Position numbers and translations under genes: made by a program
Notes under the pieces: generated by a model
What the model was told of the DNA's origin: nothing
The model's database searches: none
The model's input: the letters and a program-made list of their open reading frames with translations, nothing else
Source of the DNA: Lactifluus volemus
Lineage: Eukaryota > Basidiomycota > Agaricomycetes > Russulales > Russulaceae
NCBI GenBank assembly: GCA_022376515.1
Contig: WTXI01000201.1
Span: 1 to 64,000, forward strand
Reading direction: 5' to 3'
DNA length: 64,000 bases
Part shown: positions 24,118 to 34,489 of the stretch, piece by piece
Position numbering within the stretch: the first letter of the stretch is position 1
How the letters are laid out: every line of letters starts with the position of its first letter

Positions 24118-25032
24118 TATGTTATGTTTGTAAAAAAAACATTCGTGGTCATCGAGCGTGTTCTATTGCAACATCGGTGAGCCAGCTCTCACGAACGCGA
24201 TATCGTTGCCATCTCTCGGAGTGAGCGATTGGTCTCTTTGCATGCGCACCCCGTTAATCTATATGCTATGTTATGCGTGAATCGGAAGGAAATTGAACAA
24301 TCAAGTTCAAGAAGGTTTACGTACCCACAAAGGTCCGTTCGATGGCCCGGGAATGGTCGTTATGGCGCAGCTGATGACTCGCCGACACCTTGTATACTCA
24401 GGCTATACACAGGGACCGAAAAAAATAAATCTCACAGCCATTGGGCGGCAAGCGGGAGACATGCACTGGCAATGCAACTAGCATTCACATACTTATACTT
24501 GGCAAGATGAAGTCAATGGCGAACCAGCGGCTGGTGGTTCCCTTTGAGTGCGTCTTTCGAAAATAGATACAGCAATTAATGTAGGAATACAAGCGGTATG
24601 AAATTCGAAAGATATCATATCATGAACTCGAGGGATAAAAGAGATATGAAGTTTACGGGTCAAGATAGTACAAGCTGTATTACGGAAGGGCATTCAATTG
24701 AAGCGAGCGCGATGTCGAGGTGGCGAATTACAGCATGCATGCTACATGCTCAGCGCCAAAAGGGGTCAGAGAAGGTCGTCGATGTAAGGAAGCTGGAGAT
24801 GGATCATGGCAAGAGTGCGGATCTGATATGGAAGCAGCACAACGTGACAAGATCATGATGTCGCCTGAGAGGCCTGATACATGCATATCATCTATCTCCG
24901 CGGCCTACACCGTGTGTCTTATCCTGATCTCCGCGGGCCTTGTTGCTGTTTGTTCCCTGGAAAAATGCGGACGTGGATTCCTCACGGCACATCTAAACTT
25001 CACTCCCAACTACGACAACACTGAGGGTCCCC
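24118..25032. other. Spacer between the two C2-NACHT-WD40 genes
   Basis: 24118-24853 is the 3' flank shared with 30652-31428. 24854-24980 is not found in the other unit. The plus frame at 24720-25094 has no recognisable product. The end of the interval is the promoter-side flank of copy B. Confidence 0.5.
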
Positions 25033-28000
25033 ATGGTCCCAAACTTGAATCCGTACGCCAAATTTACTCATACCCGACGTCCCTCTTCCGTTAACCATTA
25101 CCACAGCCTAAGTTCTCAACGCTCCAAACCGGGGGGTGTCAGTCGTGCTCAGAGCCACGAAACCCAACCGACCTTGCTCCCATTCCAGGTCACCGGTCCG
25201 TATCTTGACGATTTTGATCCGATAAGCACTAAATCCCTGCCAGTCCTTCGAGCACACAATCTTCCTCATCTCAAGACCACCCTAAAGAAAAGCAGAAAAT
25301 TTTATGTTACTGTGACCTTCGGAGAGAGAACACGCCGGACACGATCTGTGCGGAGCATGGCACAGCGCGTGGAATGGAATGAGAATGTCGAAGCATCGTG
25401 GGAAATGTTGCATTCTCATTCTTATGTTCAACTAAGCCTCCTGCAGGCTAGTACGACCACTCTCCCGAATTACAATATCTCTCTACGCAGAAAGGACCAT
25501 TCTGAAAGACGTCCTTGTTGGAAGGCAAGAGATAGCTTCTGAGCCCCAAGGCGGTTTGTCATTTCTTAGAATTTATACTCATGCGTCTGGTTGAGCATCC
25601 TGCACATAGAACTTGATATTGTTTTTAATAGTGGCGCTGATGGACGTCTTACACGTACAACAGAGCCCGGACCGCCGACCACACTCCGAGTCTCCTTAAC
25701 GGTCACCATGTCAGCAAATTCGAGTTCCTTCCCTACTGCCTCGGTCAACACCCCGAACCGTACAATGGTCGACCCTGATGAGCCTATTGCTGAAGGAAGT
25801 GCTGGACGCCCTGCTGCCCAATCGGACAATGAACCCACAAAAGCCATGGGACGAGTAGCGGACAGGCAGACGGAGGTATCTCGGACCGTCGACTCCGCTG
25901 AGGAAGCTATGGAAATGATGAAAACTTGGAAGAGTGCCGTAGACATTGTCAAGCAAGTGATGGACCTTGTCGGTCCAATCGTAAAAGTATGCCTCACATC
26001 GTTTCCTTCGCTGAGCTAATTTCTGCTCTTCAGATGTTTCCTCATGCAACTTCAGCATGGGAACTGCTATCAAAGATTCCCGAGGTGTGTTTCCTTGCCT
26101 TGTCGCAGGATACCGAACATTTACTCGTCACCTTGCCGCCAGACCTTGCAGCACCAATTTCAGCGCGACGACAACGTCCAAACGTTACTCAACGCGATAC
26201 GGGATGCGTTCGAAATCACAAAGGAGGCTGATGTTTTGAGGAACATGGAGCCAGCGTCTACTCAAGCAAAAATCTTGGATGAGATGCTGGCATGTGTCTC
26301 CGAATGTGCAAACTTTATCATATCCTATGCGAACGATGTGCAAGTTGGTATGTGGCCTTTTGACCTCTCTCTTGGCCATTCATCCTCAATCCACGATTTT
26401 CAGCAAAACGAACTTTGAAGAATACCGTTGGCGGTGTTGATGAAAAAATCGGCCAGTTCCGCTCCAACCTCTTCCGACTGCGAGACAATTTCCTTGCGCG
26501 TGCTGCTGTCATTACCGAGGTCGCTGTGCTAGATGTGTTAGATGCTGGTGAGTAATTGCGATACCCATTGGATCATCAGCCTGACAAGAATCACAAAGAA
26601 ATGGGAACAATAATCAGAGATTTGCCTTATAAAGGAGGCTGGCGATTTGGTGATGAGAAGCGTTGTCTCGAGGGCACACGCGAAGAATTCTTGGATTTCA
26701 TTATCAAGTGGGTGGAGAATCCGGAATCTAAACGTGGCCTCGTGCTCCTCGGCCAGGCGGGCACGGGAAAGTCTTCGATTGCACATGAAATTGCACGTCG
26801 TTTCGATGGCGACTGCCTTGGCTCTTACTTCACGTTTCTCCGGAAGGAGGGATCGAAAGCAGATGCTTACCAGCTGTTTACGACACTTGCGCGGGATCTC
26901 TCCGATCGGCATCGCGCATTCAAACGAGCGCTCGGGACAGTTGTTAAGGACAATTCCTCTCTTCGTGGCAGCCGGGACTATCGCACTCTTTTCGACCGCC
27001 TCCTTGTTGAAACGCTCAAGGACCTTCCACTTCCTGGTCCAATTCTTATCGTTATCGACGCATTGGATGAGAGTGAGGATGCAATTGGCAAAGTTGGACT
27101 ACACTCATTTCTCTCCCAACGCCTCGTCGACCTCCCATCATATTTCCGTGTACTTGTCACCTCAAGGCCAGAGAATGGTGTCGAACCTGCGTTCGCCGAG
27201 GCGTCATCTGTCGACATACTCTACATGAATGACGCCCAACTGTCTTCCAAGACGGAAGAAGATATTGGCCGTTATCTTCAGAAAGAACTCCCTCCTGAGG
27301 TATTCAAGGAACATGGGGTCAAACTAGCAGAGGCCGCAGAAGGGTTGTTTCAGTGGGCGACCGTTGCATCTGGGTTCATAAATAGCCGTGCTAGTCTTGG
27401 CATTTCTATGAAATCGCGCGTAGAGCGCATGTTGGGACGCTCACGAGGTCGCACCGGAGAAGGTCTGTTGGATGCCCTGTATGAAGAAGTTCTCAAAGTG
27501 TACTTCCAAACAGACGAAGCGCAGATGCTATTTCGGACCATCATGGGACAGCTTCTCGCTGCGGTCAAGCCCCTCTCCATCGAATCTTTGATTACTCTGC
27601 GACAATATATATCCGTCAATGACCTGGAGAATTCTGATCCGGATCTGGTTCCCGAAATTCTTGGCCACCTCGGCTCGCTGCTGAGCAATGTCACTTCACT
27701 CGATCGAACGCGTCCCATCATTCCTCTCCATACCTCATTCCGTGACTTTTTGACCAACAAGACGAGCAATGTGTTTTATGTGGATCTCGTGGATGCTCAC
27801 CATCAGTTGGCACACTCCTGCGTTAGCTCAATGCTCGATGGGCTCGAATTCAACATTTGCAAACTCGAATCGTCATATCTCGCGAACAGCGATGTCGCAG
27901 ACCTTGACTCTCGAATCAACAAATACATTCCACCCTCTATATTGTATGCCTGTGATTTCTGGGGCGATCATTTGACGCATATGCCTTTCGAGCGTGACCT

Positions 28001-30651
28001 CTTCACGAAACTTGAATTGCTCTTTGAGACAAAGTTTTTGTTTTGGTTGGAAGTGCTCAGCGTGACGAGTAACGTGCGGCTTGCTTTACCAACATTATCA
28101 TCTCTGTCGAAATGGTTGCAACAAGAGGTAGGTACACCTCATAATTGAAATTGATAAATATTGACTTTTATCGCAATAGCGTTCGCAAGTGGAGGTGAAG
28201 AATTTATTGGCATTAGTGAATGACGGGTCCGCATTTGTGCGGTATTTTGGAATGGCGGTTGCCAAAAGTGCTCCGCATATCTATGTGTCTGCGCTCCCTT
28301 TCGCACCTCACTCTTCCCGGATCCTCCATCAGTATCTCCGGCAATTTCCACGCACGTTGGCCCTGGAACGCGGGCAGTTGTCTCATTGGCCAGCTCTGGA
28401 AATGACGATTAACACGTATCTCTACGCTGTCCGTTCTATTGCATTTTCGCCAGACGGGCAGCGCATTGAGTCACCTTCGTATGACAGGATTTGCGTGTGG
28501 GATGCCACAACAGGAGAGAGCATAGCAGGCCGGTTAACTGGATACACACCTAGACTCAGTTGTGTGGCACTCTCTTCTGATGGACGGCTCATTGCATCCG
28601 CCTGGTATACCGATCACGTAATCCACGTGCGTGATGCTTCCACAGGAGAGGTCATAGCAGGCCCATTTACCGGACACACCTCTTTAATCCACTCTGTTGC
28701 ATTCTCTCCAGATGGGAATCGCATTGCATCCGCCTCGGTCGATTACACGATTCGTCTGTGGGATCCCACAACAGGAGAGGCCGTAGCGGATCCATTCATC
28801 GGACATACCGATGCCGTCAAGTCTGTTGCATTCTCACCTGACGGGCATCGCATCGCATCGGGCTCAGACGATTGCATGGTTCGTGTATGGGATATTGCAA
28901 CAGGAAACACTGTAGCAGGTCTATTCACTGGCCACACCGCTGCCATCAACTCCGTTGCATTCTCGCCTGACGGGAATCGGATTGCATCTGCCTCGCACGA
29001 TTGCACAATTCGGGTGTGGGATGCTGCAACAGGAGAAGTCGTAGCAGGCCCATATACTGGACACACCAATCCGATCCTCTCTGTCGCATTCTCGCCTGAC
29101 GGCCATCGGATCGCATCGGCCTCATTGGATTGCACAATTCGGGTGTGGGATGCTGCAACAGGAGAGGTCGTGGCAGGGCCATTCATTGGACACACCGGTC
29201 CGACCATCTCTGTTGCTTTCTCGCCTGACGGACATCGGATCGCATCGGCCTCGCACGATCGCACGATTCGGGTGTGGGATGTCTCAACGGGAGAGGTCCT
29301 CGCAAGCCCATTAATGGGACATACCTCCGGCGTCATTTTTGCTGAGTTCTTGCCCGACGGGCAGTGCGTCGCATCGGCCTCGGAGGATCACACAATTCAC
29401 ATGTTAAATGCTGCAACAGGAGAGGTCTTTGCGGGTCCATTTACTGGACACAGCTCCGAGTCTAGGATCCTGTCTGTTGCATTTTCATCTGCCAGGCGGC
29501 GCATCGCAATATCCTCGTCCGATCACACGATTTGCGTGTGGAATGTTGAGACAGGAGAGATCGTCGCGGGCCCATTTACTGGAGACACCGATTTGGTCGG
29601 CCAAGTTGCATTCTCGCCTGACGGGGACCGCATCGCATCGGCTTCATTGGATCACAAGATTCTGGTTTTGGATGCAGCAACAGGAGAGGTAGCAAGCACA
29701 CTTACTGGACATACCGGTGGTATCCATCCTGTTGCATTCTTGCCTGACGGCCAGCGGATCGTAACCCTCTCATACAATTACACCGTGATAAAGGTGTGGG
29801 ACGCTGCGACAGGAGAGGTCGTAGTAGGACCATCTGGAAAATCCAACCTTTTGGCCAACTCCATTCAATTCTCGCCTGACTGGCATCGCATCGCATCGAT
29901 CTCGGAGGATTCCATGATTCAAGTGTGGGATGTTGCAACAGGACAAGTCATAGGAGGTCCATTTATTGGACAGACCGATCCGGTCAAGTTAGTTGTATTC
30001 TCGCCTGACGGGCATCGCCTCGCCTCGGCCTCGTGGGATAATACGATTTGCGTGTGGGATGCTGTAACAGGAGAGGTCATAGCAGGCCCATTAACAGGAG
30101 TTACAGGACACACAGATTTGGTCACCTCTGTTGCATTTTCGCCGGATGGGCGGCGCATCGCATCAGCCTCAATGGATCACACAATTCGTGTATGGGATGC
30201 CGCTACGGGAGAAGTCCTAGTAGGCCCGTTTAGTGGACACACCGATTCGTCGTCGTTGTCGTCATCGTTGTCGTCATCGTCGTCATCGTCGTCGTTGTCG
30301 CTTTCGATGTTGAAAGGATCTATCACCAATGTTGCATTCTTGTCAGACGGGCAGCACATTGTCTCATCGAGTGTTGGTGGCAACGTTCGTGTGGAGAAGG
30401 TCACAGCAGGAGATATAGATGAAATCAATCCTCTCACAGGCCAATCCTGGATTAATGGTGATGGGTGGATATGTGGGAAAGACGGAGGACTTCTGTTGTG
30501 GATTCCTGTGCTTCATCAGACACTTCTTCATAGACCTAGCACCGTCTGGGCTACGGGTCCAACCAGACATAGTGTTGAGACACGGCTTGATTTCTCAAAT
30601 TTTGTACACGGATCAAATTGGGCTACAGTACATGATCATACTTTATCTTGA
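25033..30651 (+). CDS. C2-NACHT-WD40 NLR-like protein, copy B
   Basis: Tandem paralog of the gene at 18549-24117 with the same domains and intron sites. Second exon begins with VLRAHNLPHLK after a GTCCGT..TGCCAG intron; NACHT region ~26599-28131 (GQAGTGKSS, ILIVIDALDE); last intron 28132-28178; WD40 repeats ~28425-30390; tail ends HDHTLS at the TGA 30649-30651. Start: the ATG used in copy A is ACG here, but an upstream in-frame ATG at 25033 gives a 50-residue extension (MVPNLNPYAKFTHT..), so the true start is uncertain. Copy B has two residues fewer in the NACHT (ETLKDLPLPG versus EPLEDLQVPLPG). It has an expanded Ser run before the last WD repeat, coded by a TCG/TCA/TTG-type repeat at ~30246-30306. 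WD repeat differences from copy A fall mainly at the residue before the conserved Asp of each repeat. Confidence 0.9.
30246..30306 (+). repeat. Coding TCG-type microsatellite (Ser/Leu run)
   Basis: Runs of TCG, TCA and TTG codons encode a Ser/Leu run of about 20 residues between WD repeats 14 and 15 of copy B. The matching place in copy A (~23718-23756) codes about half as many. Length change is in whole codons. Confidence 0.8.
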
Positions 30652-31427
30652 TAGATATTACACAGTTGTTGATATGTTATGTTTCGTGGTCATCGAGCGT
30701 GTTCTACTGCAACATCGGTGAGCCGGCTCTCACGAACGCGATATCGTTGCCATCTCTCGGAGTGAGCGATTGGTCTCTTTGCATGCGCACCCCGTTAATC
30801 TGTATGCTATGTTATGCATGAATCGGAAGGAAATTGAGCAATCAAGTTCAAGAAGGTTTACGTACCCACAAAGGTCCGTTCGATGGCCCGGGAATGGTCG
30901 TTACGGCGCAGTTGACGACTCGCCGACACCTTGTATACTCAGGCTATACACAGGGACCGAAAAAATAATGATTCACAGCCATTGTAGTCCAAAACCCGGC
31001 GGCAAGCGGGAGACATGCACTGGCAGTGCAACTGGTATTCACATACTTATACTTGGCAAGATGAAGTCAATGGCGAACCAGCGGCTGGTGGTTCTCTTTG
31101 AGTGCGTCTTTCGAAAATAGATACAGTGATTAACGTAGGAGTGCAAGCGGTGCGATTCATTAAGAAGCAGAAAGATGCCATACCATGAATTCGAGGGAAG
31201 GGGGATAAAAGAAAACATGAAGTTTACGGGTCAAGATAATACAAGCTGTACGGAAGGGCATTCAAGTTCAATTGAAGCGAGCGCGATGTCGATGTGGCGA
31301 AATCACAGCATGGATGCTGCATGCTCAGCACAAAAAGGGGTTGGAGAAGGTCATTGATTGTAAGGAAGTTCGAGATGGATCATGGCAAGAGTGCGGATCT
31401 GATACGGAAGCAGCACGTGACAGGATC
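30652..31427. other. 3' flank of copy B, shared with copy A
   Basis: Matches 24118-24853 with small indels; includes GCACCCCGTTAATCT and the CCCGGGAATGGTCGTTA block. Short open frames here are not conserved between the two flanks, so no gene is called. Confidence 0.55.
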
Positions 31428-31526
31428 GGTCCAGCCAGCCGTGATGTTGAGACTCGCCTTGATTTCTCAGATTTTGTGCATGGATTAAATTGGGCTACAG
31501 CACATGATAACAGTTTGTCTGACTAG
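31428..31526 (+). pseudogene. 3'-tail fragment of a C2-NACHT-WD40 gene (third copy relic)
   Basis: Reads DVETRLDFSDFVHG then LNWATAHDNSLSD and a TAG stop, i.e. the last ~30 residues of the tail of copies A and B with several substitutions. Nothing upstream belongs to the WD40 part; instead it joins directly to the shared 3' flank at GATCGG/TCCAGCC. It is a remnant of another copy or the scar of an unequal exchange. Confidence 0.7.
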
Positions 31527-31633
31527 ATCCAGTACTTTACTACACAATTTGTACGCTTTTTTTTTATGTTCCAGCGTTCGTGTCCTTGCCCAGGCATCAC
31601 TGTACTTCATCAGCAAAATGTCCGAGCAGCTTA

Positions 31634-32070
31634 AAGTTACTTAAAGTCACTTAAAAAGTTTTACTTAAAAAGTGCTTAAAATATGCTTAAAATGTACTTA
31701 AAATTGCTTAAAATTGCTTTTTAAGTAGTTTTAAGTACATTAAGCGAAGCCTAAGACAATTAAGTCATTTAAGCACAATTAAGCAAGTTAAGCGATGCCC
31801 ATTTTTTAAGCAAAGTGGTCACATGATTTTTAATCAACTGCTTAAGTGTCATGTCTGTGTACTTAATTGCACTTAAAACATCTTGTTGACCACTTACTGC
31901 ACTTACCAGTTGCTTGATTATCAGGTGTCGCTTAATTGTCACTTAAAACCACTTCAAACAATTGGTTCACTGGTTACTAGTTATTGTGTTTGCTTAATTG
32001 TTACTTATACATGTACAGTTGCTTAAAGTTGCTTAAAGTTGCTTAATTATCACATAATTAGCTAAGCACA
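31634..32070. repeat. Left subterminal CTTAA-rich array
   Basis: More than 20 occurrences of CTTAA or TTAAG, mostly within ACTTAAA, GCTTAAA and GCTTAATT contexts at irregular spacing of 8-20 nt. Many are in the form ACTTAAA near the end and switch to TTAAGCA/TTAAGT orientation further in (31720-31830). Confidence 0.8.
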
Positions 32071-32299
32071 CTGAAATTTTTGTGAAGTCGCGAAGTTTTT
32101 TGCCAAAGTCACAAAATTTTTGCTAAGTCGTTCCGGTGCACCTGCATCGGTTGTTTACTCTTGTTTGCTTGATGTTGATTTTCGTTTGCCTCATCATTTT
32201 CGTGCCTCTCGTCGTCTGCGCCTATCCCTCCCTCTGTCTCCCTCTGTCGCTGTCTCGCCTCTGTTGTCGCCACCACTGCTCGCCGTCTTGCCCCGCCAC

Positions 32300-32850
32300 A
32301 CGTCTCAGCATCCCTGCCTTTTTTCTCTCTTCCTCCGCGCCGCCTCCATCGCTTTCGCCACCTCCACATCGCGCGGCTCCTGGACCCACTGGCACTGCTG
32401 GGCAGTCCATGGCGTCATGCTGCCTGCGTCGGCGTCTTCTACGCCCTCTTCGGTACGTTGTCATGCTGCCTGCCCCACCTCAACGTGCCTGACTTTTTTT
32501 TTTCCCCTTCCCCCTCCGCCTCCGTCTCCGCTGCCTCCTCCTGCACCGCCGCCTGCACCGCCTGCACCACCTCCTCTTGGGCCTCCTGGGCCACTTCTGT
32601 CTCCTCCGTCTCCTCCGCCGCCTCCGCCGCATTCGCCTCCACATCGCGCACCTCCTGGACCCACTGGCACTGCCGGGCGGTCCACGGTATCACACTGCCT
32701 GCGCTGACGCATTCTGCACCTCCCCGGTATGTTGTCACGCTGCCTGTCCAAACCTAACACTTCCTGACTTTTTTTCTTCTTTTTTTGCCTCTGCCTCCGC
32801 CGCCGCCTCCTGCCCTGCCGCCTCCACCGCCTCCACCACTTCCTGCGCTG
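32300..32850. repeat. Two ~275-bp tandem units in the element interior
   Basis: The segment with CTCCTGGACCCACTGGCACT at ~32377 recurs at ~32652, followed in both by CGG/CAG-TCCA(T/C)GG, CTGCCTGCG and a poly-T tract after CCTGACTT. Between them are C/T-rich CCTCCGCCTCC repeats. Open frames exist on both strands (for example an Ala/Glu-rich minus frame 32439-32738), which is expected for such composition; I do not assign a product. Confidence 0.6.
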
Positions 32851-33720
32851 CCTTTGAGAGCGTGATCCACGTCTGCGAATGCAATTCACATTATCTTATT
32901 AGACCTGTTCAGCAAATCTGCAGATATCCACTTCTACTTGCCCCACTTATCCTCAACCACGGGCCGACAGCACCTACTGGAACGGATGCAGTCGTCACGG
33001 ATGCAAAAAAGGCGATGGCGGATGTTGCGGCCCTCGTCGACAGTGCAAATTTTTCGCACCTTCAGCAACAGCAAACTTCTCGCATTGGCGCGTGCCTTTC
33101 TGCACCAGCCACAGTCCTTACCTTCATCCGTACGCTCAGTCCCTGCACGTTAGGCTGGATTTGCGGAACGAAAGATAGCGAAGTCAGATCGTGAGAGATG
33201 GAAAGGGTGGATTTGGGGTCATTACTTCGGTAAGTTTTTTTTTTGTTTTGGCCTGTTGTTCGCGTTTGTTCTAGCTCGGACTGATTGTTTTCGGGTGGTG
33301 ATGATGGCGCGAATCGCCTTTTTTCTTTTTCGTCAAGGCGGCAGTTTTCGTCCTGGTCCAGTGTTCGTGAGCGGTGGTGATGATGATGACGACGATCCGG
33401 CACAGGTACATCTCCTCCAGCCCTACGCCCTTCCCCTTCCCCACAACAAAACAAGCATACATACGCGTCTAACGGTTTGTCGTCCCTGCGCGCGGAAAAA
33501 TAGCAACAGATCGGAGTGGCGGCGCCGCATTTAATCATGATGTACTGTGCGCTGCTCGCGCTCGCCATACTATGGGACGACTATTCGCTCTTGGACCGTG
33601 CCTCCCTCGCGCGTAAGGTCGGCTCGTGCCAAGGCAAAGACAGAGGGTGCGCATTATTCATAATTATTGTATTTGTGTTATGTTTGTTGATCTTGGAGAG
33701 GGCGCCGTCCCGTCGCCTGT

Positions 33721-34092
33721 TTGTATAGATTCGCGACGCTACCCGGAGCAGACGATACCGATCTGCGCATGACATATTGCGCTTTTTTAGTCTGCGCTCT
33801 TGTCGACGATTGGTCCTGTATCAACCTTCCACGAGCATTCTCGTACATCCAACGGTATCGGGTACGGTCTCTATCACCCCGCCGCCTTGCTCCCCCGCCA
33901 CCTGCTGTGGTACGAGTGCCTGCGCTCAAGGCAAAGTACCTTGCCGCGTTCCTTTACGAAAGCGGTTTCCTTGCATTGGCCAAGGTAATTCGTGGCCCGT
34001 GGTATGAACTGTGGTATTGGTTTTCACTTGAAGGCTTCGAGCTGTATGGTGCAGCAGACGATGACCGTGAGTGGCAACCTCTGGAAAGATGA
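33721..34092 (+). CDS. Hypothetical ORF inside the TIR element
   Basis: A 123-codon frame starting MYRFATLPGADDTD and ending EWQPLER. Its last half (YLAAFLYESGFLALAKVIRG .. FSLEGFELYGAADDD) has a plausible protein composition, and an upstream plus frame (33516-33728) contains a similar MMYCALLALAILWDDYS / MTYCAFLVCALVDDWS pattern, hinting at duplicated exons. No known domain, no transposase motif. It may be the remnant of the element's cargo, or chance. Confidence 0.25.
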   Translation: MYRFATLPGADDTDLRMTYCAFLVCALVDDWSCINLPRAFSYIQRYRVRSLSPRRLAPPPPAVVRVPALKAKYLAAFLYESGFLALAKVIRGPWYELWYWFSLEGFELYGAADDDREWQPLER

Positions 34093-34219
34093 ATGGCTGT
34101 GTTGCTACTTGGTAGAGAAATGCAAGTGGATTGTCCTGCATCTCCTGCGGCTTCCATGTTTCCTGTGCCTCCTGTGTTTCCCATGAGCCTTGTCCTAGTT
34201 ATTAATGTTGTAGTGTAAT

Positions 34220-34463
34220 CTCAAATATATTTTGCTTAAAATGTTCTTAAAAGTGCTTAAATCTCACTTAAACATGCTTGAAACTCACTCAAATGTTGAA
34301 ATTGACCTGATTTTAAGTAAAAAAAAAAAGAAAATAAGTGAAAATAAGTGAAAATAAGCAATTTCCTGGAGGCCGACTTGTCTTAAAATGACTTAAAGTG
34401 CTTAAAGTACTTAAAGTACTTAGGAGTACTTAAAAAAACTTTTTAAGTGAGTTTAAGTAGAAA
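34220..34463. repeat. Right subterminal CTTAA-rich array
   Basis: Contains CTTAAAATG, CTTAAAAGTG, CTTAAATCTC, three AAATAAGTG copies next to each other (~34331-34360), and then ACTTAAAGTGCTTAAAGT words up to the right TIR. It mirrors the left array. Confidence 0.75.
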
Positions 34464-34489
34464 TAAGCTGCTCGGACATTTTGCTGATG

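Larger units (their letters stand above)
18400..31428. repeat. Tandem segmental duplication, two units of ~6.5 kb
   Basis: Unit 1 (~18420-24853) and unit 2 (~24980-31428) match along their length. They share the 5' flank (CGCCAAATT..CGACGTCC, 18489/25057), all exons and introns of the C2-NACHT-WD40 gene, and ~750 bp of 3' flank (GTTCTA(T/C)TGCAACATCGGTGAGCC, 24160/30705) up to the GGATCATGGCAAGAGTGCGG block (24801/31377). Coding identity is very high in the NACHT part and lower in WD repeats and flanks. Both units are in direct orientation. Confidence 0.9.
31608..34489. mobile_element. 2,882-bp element with 26-bp perfect terminal inverted repeats
   Basis: 31608-31633 (CATCAGCAAAATGTCC..) and 34464-34489 are perfect reverse complements over 26 bp. 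With mismatches the pairing extends to about 55 bp per end (ACTTAAA.TCACTTAAAAAGTTTT shared). Both ends are followed inward by AT-rich arrays of CTTAA/TTAAG words (31634-32070 and 34220-34463), forming subterminal repeats. The interior (32100-34200) is GC- and CT-rich with a ~275-bp tandem duplication. I see no transposase, integrase or reverse transcriptase motif and no clear target-site duplication (flanks CTGTACTT and GCCTAATG). A non-autonomous or decayed DNA transposon is the simplest reading. Confidence 0.75.

Noticed and set aside
32120..33194. Long Pro/Ala/Ser-rich ORFs as genuine proteins
   Set aside because: They come from CT-rich repeats, exist on both strands and in several frames, and show no motif; treated as element interior.
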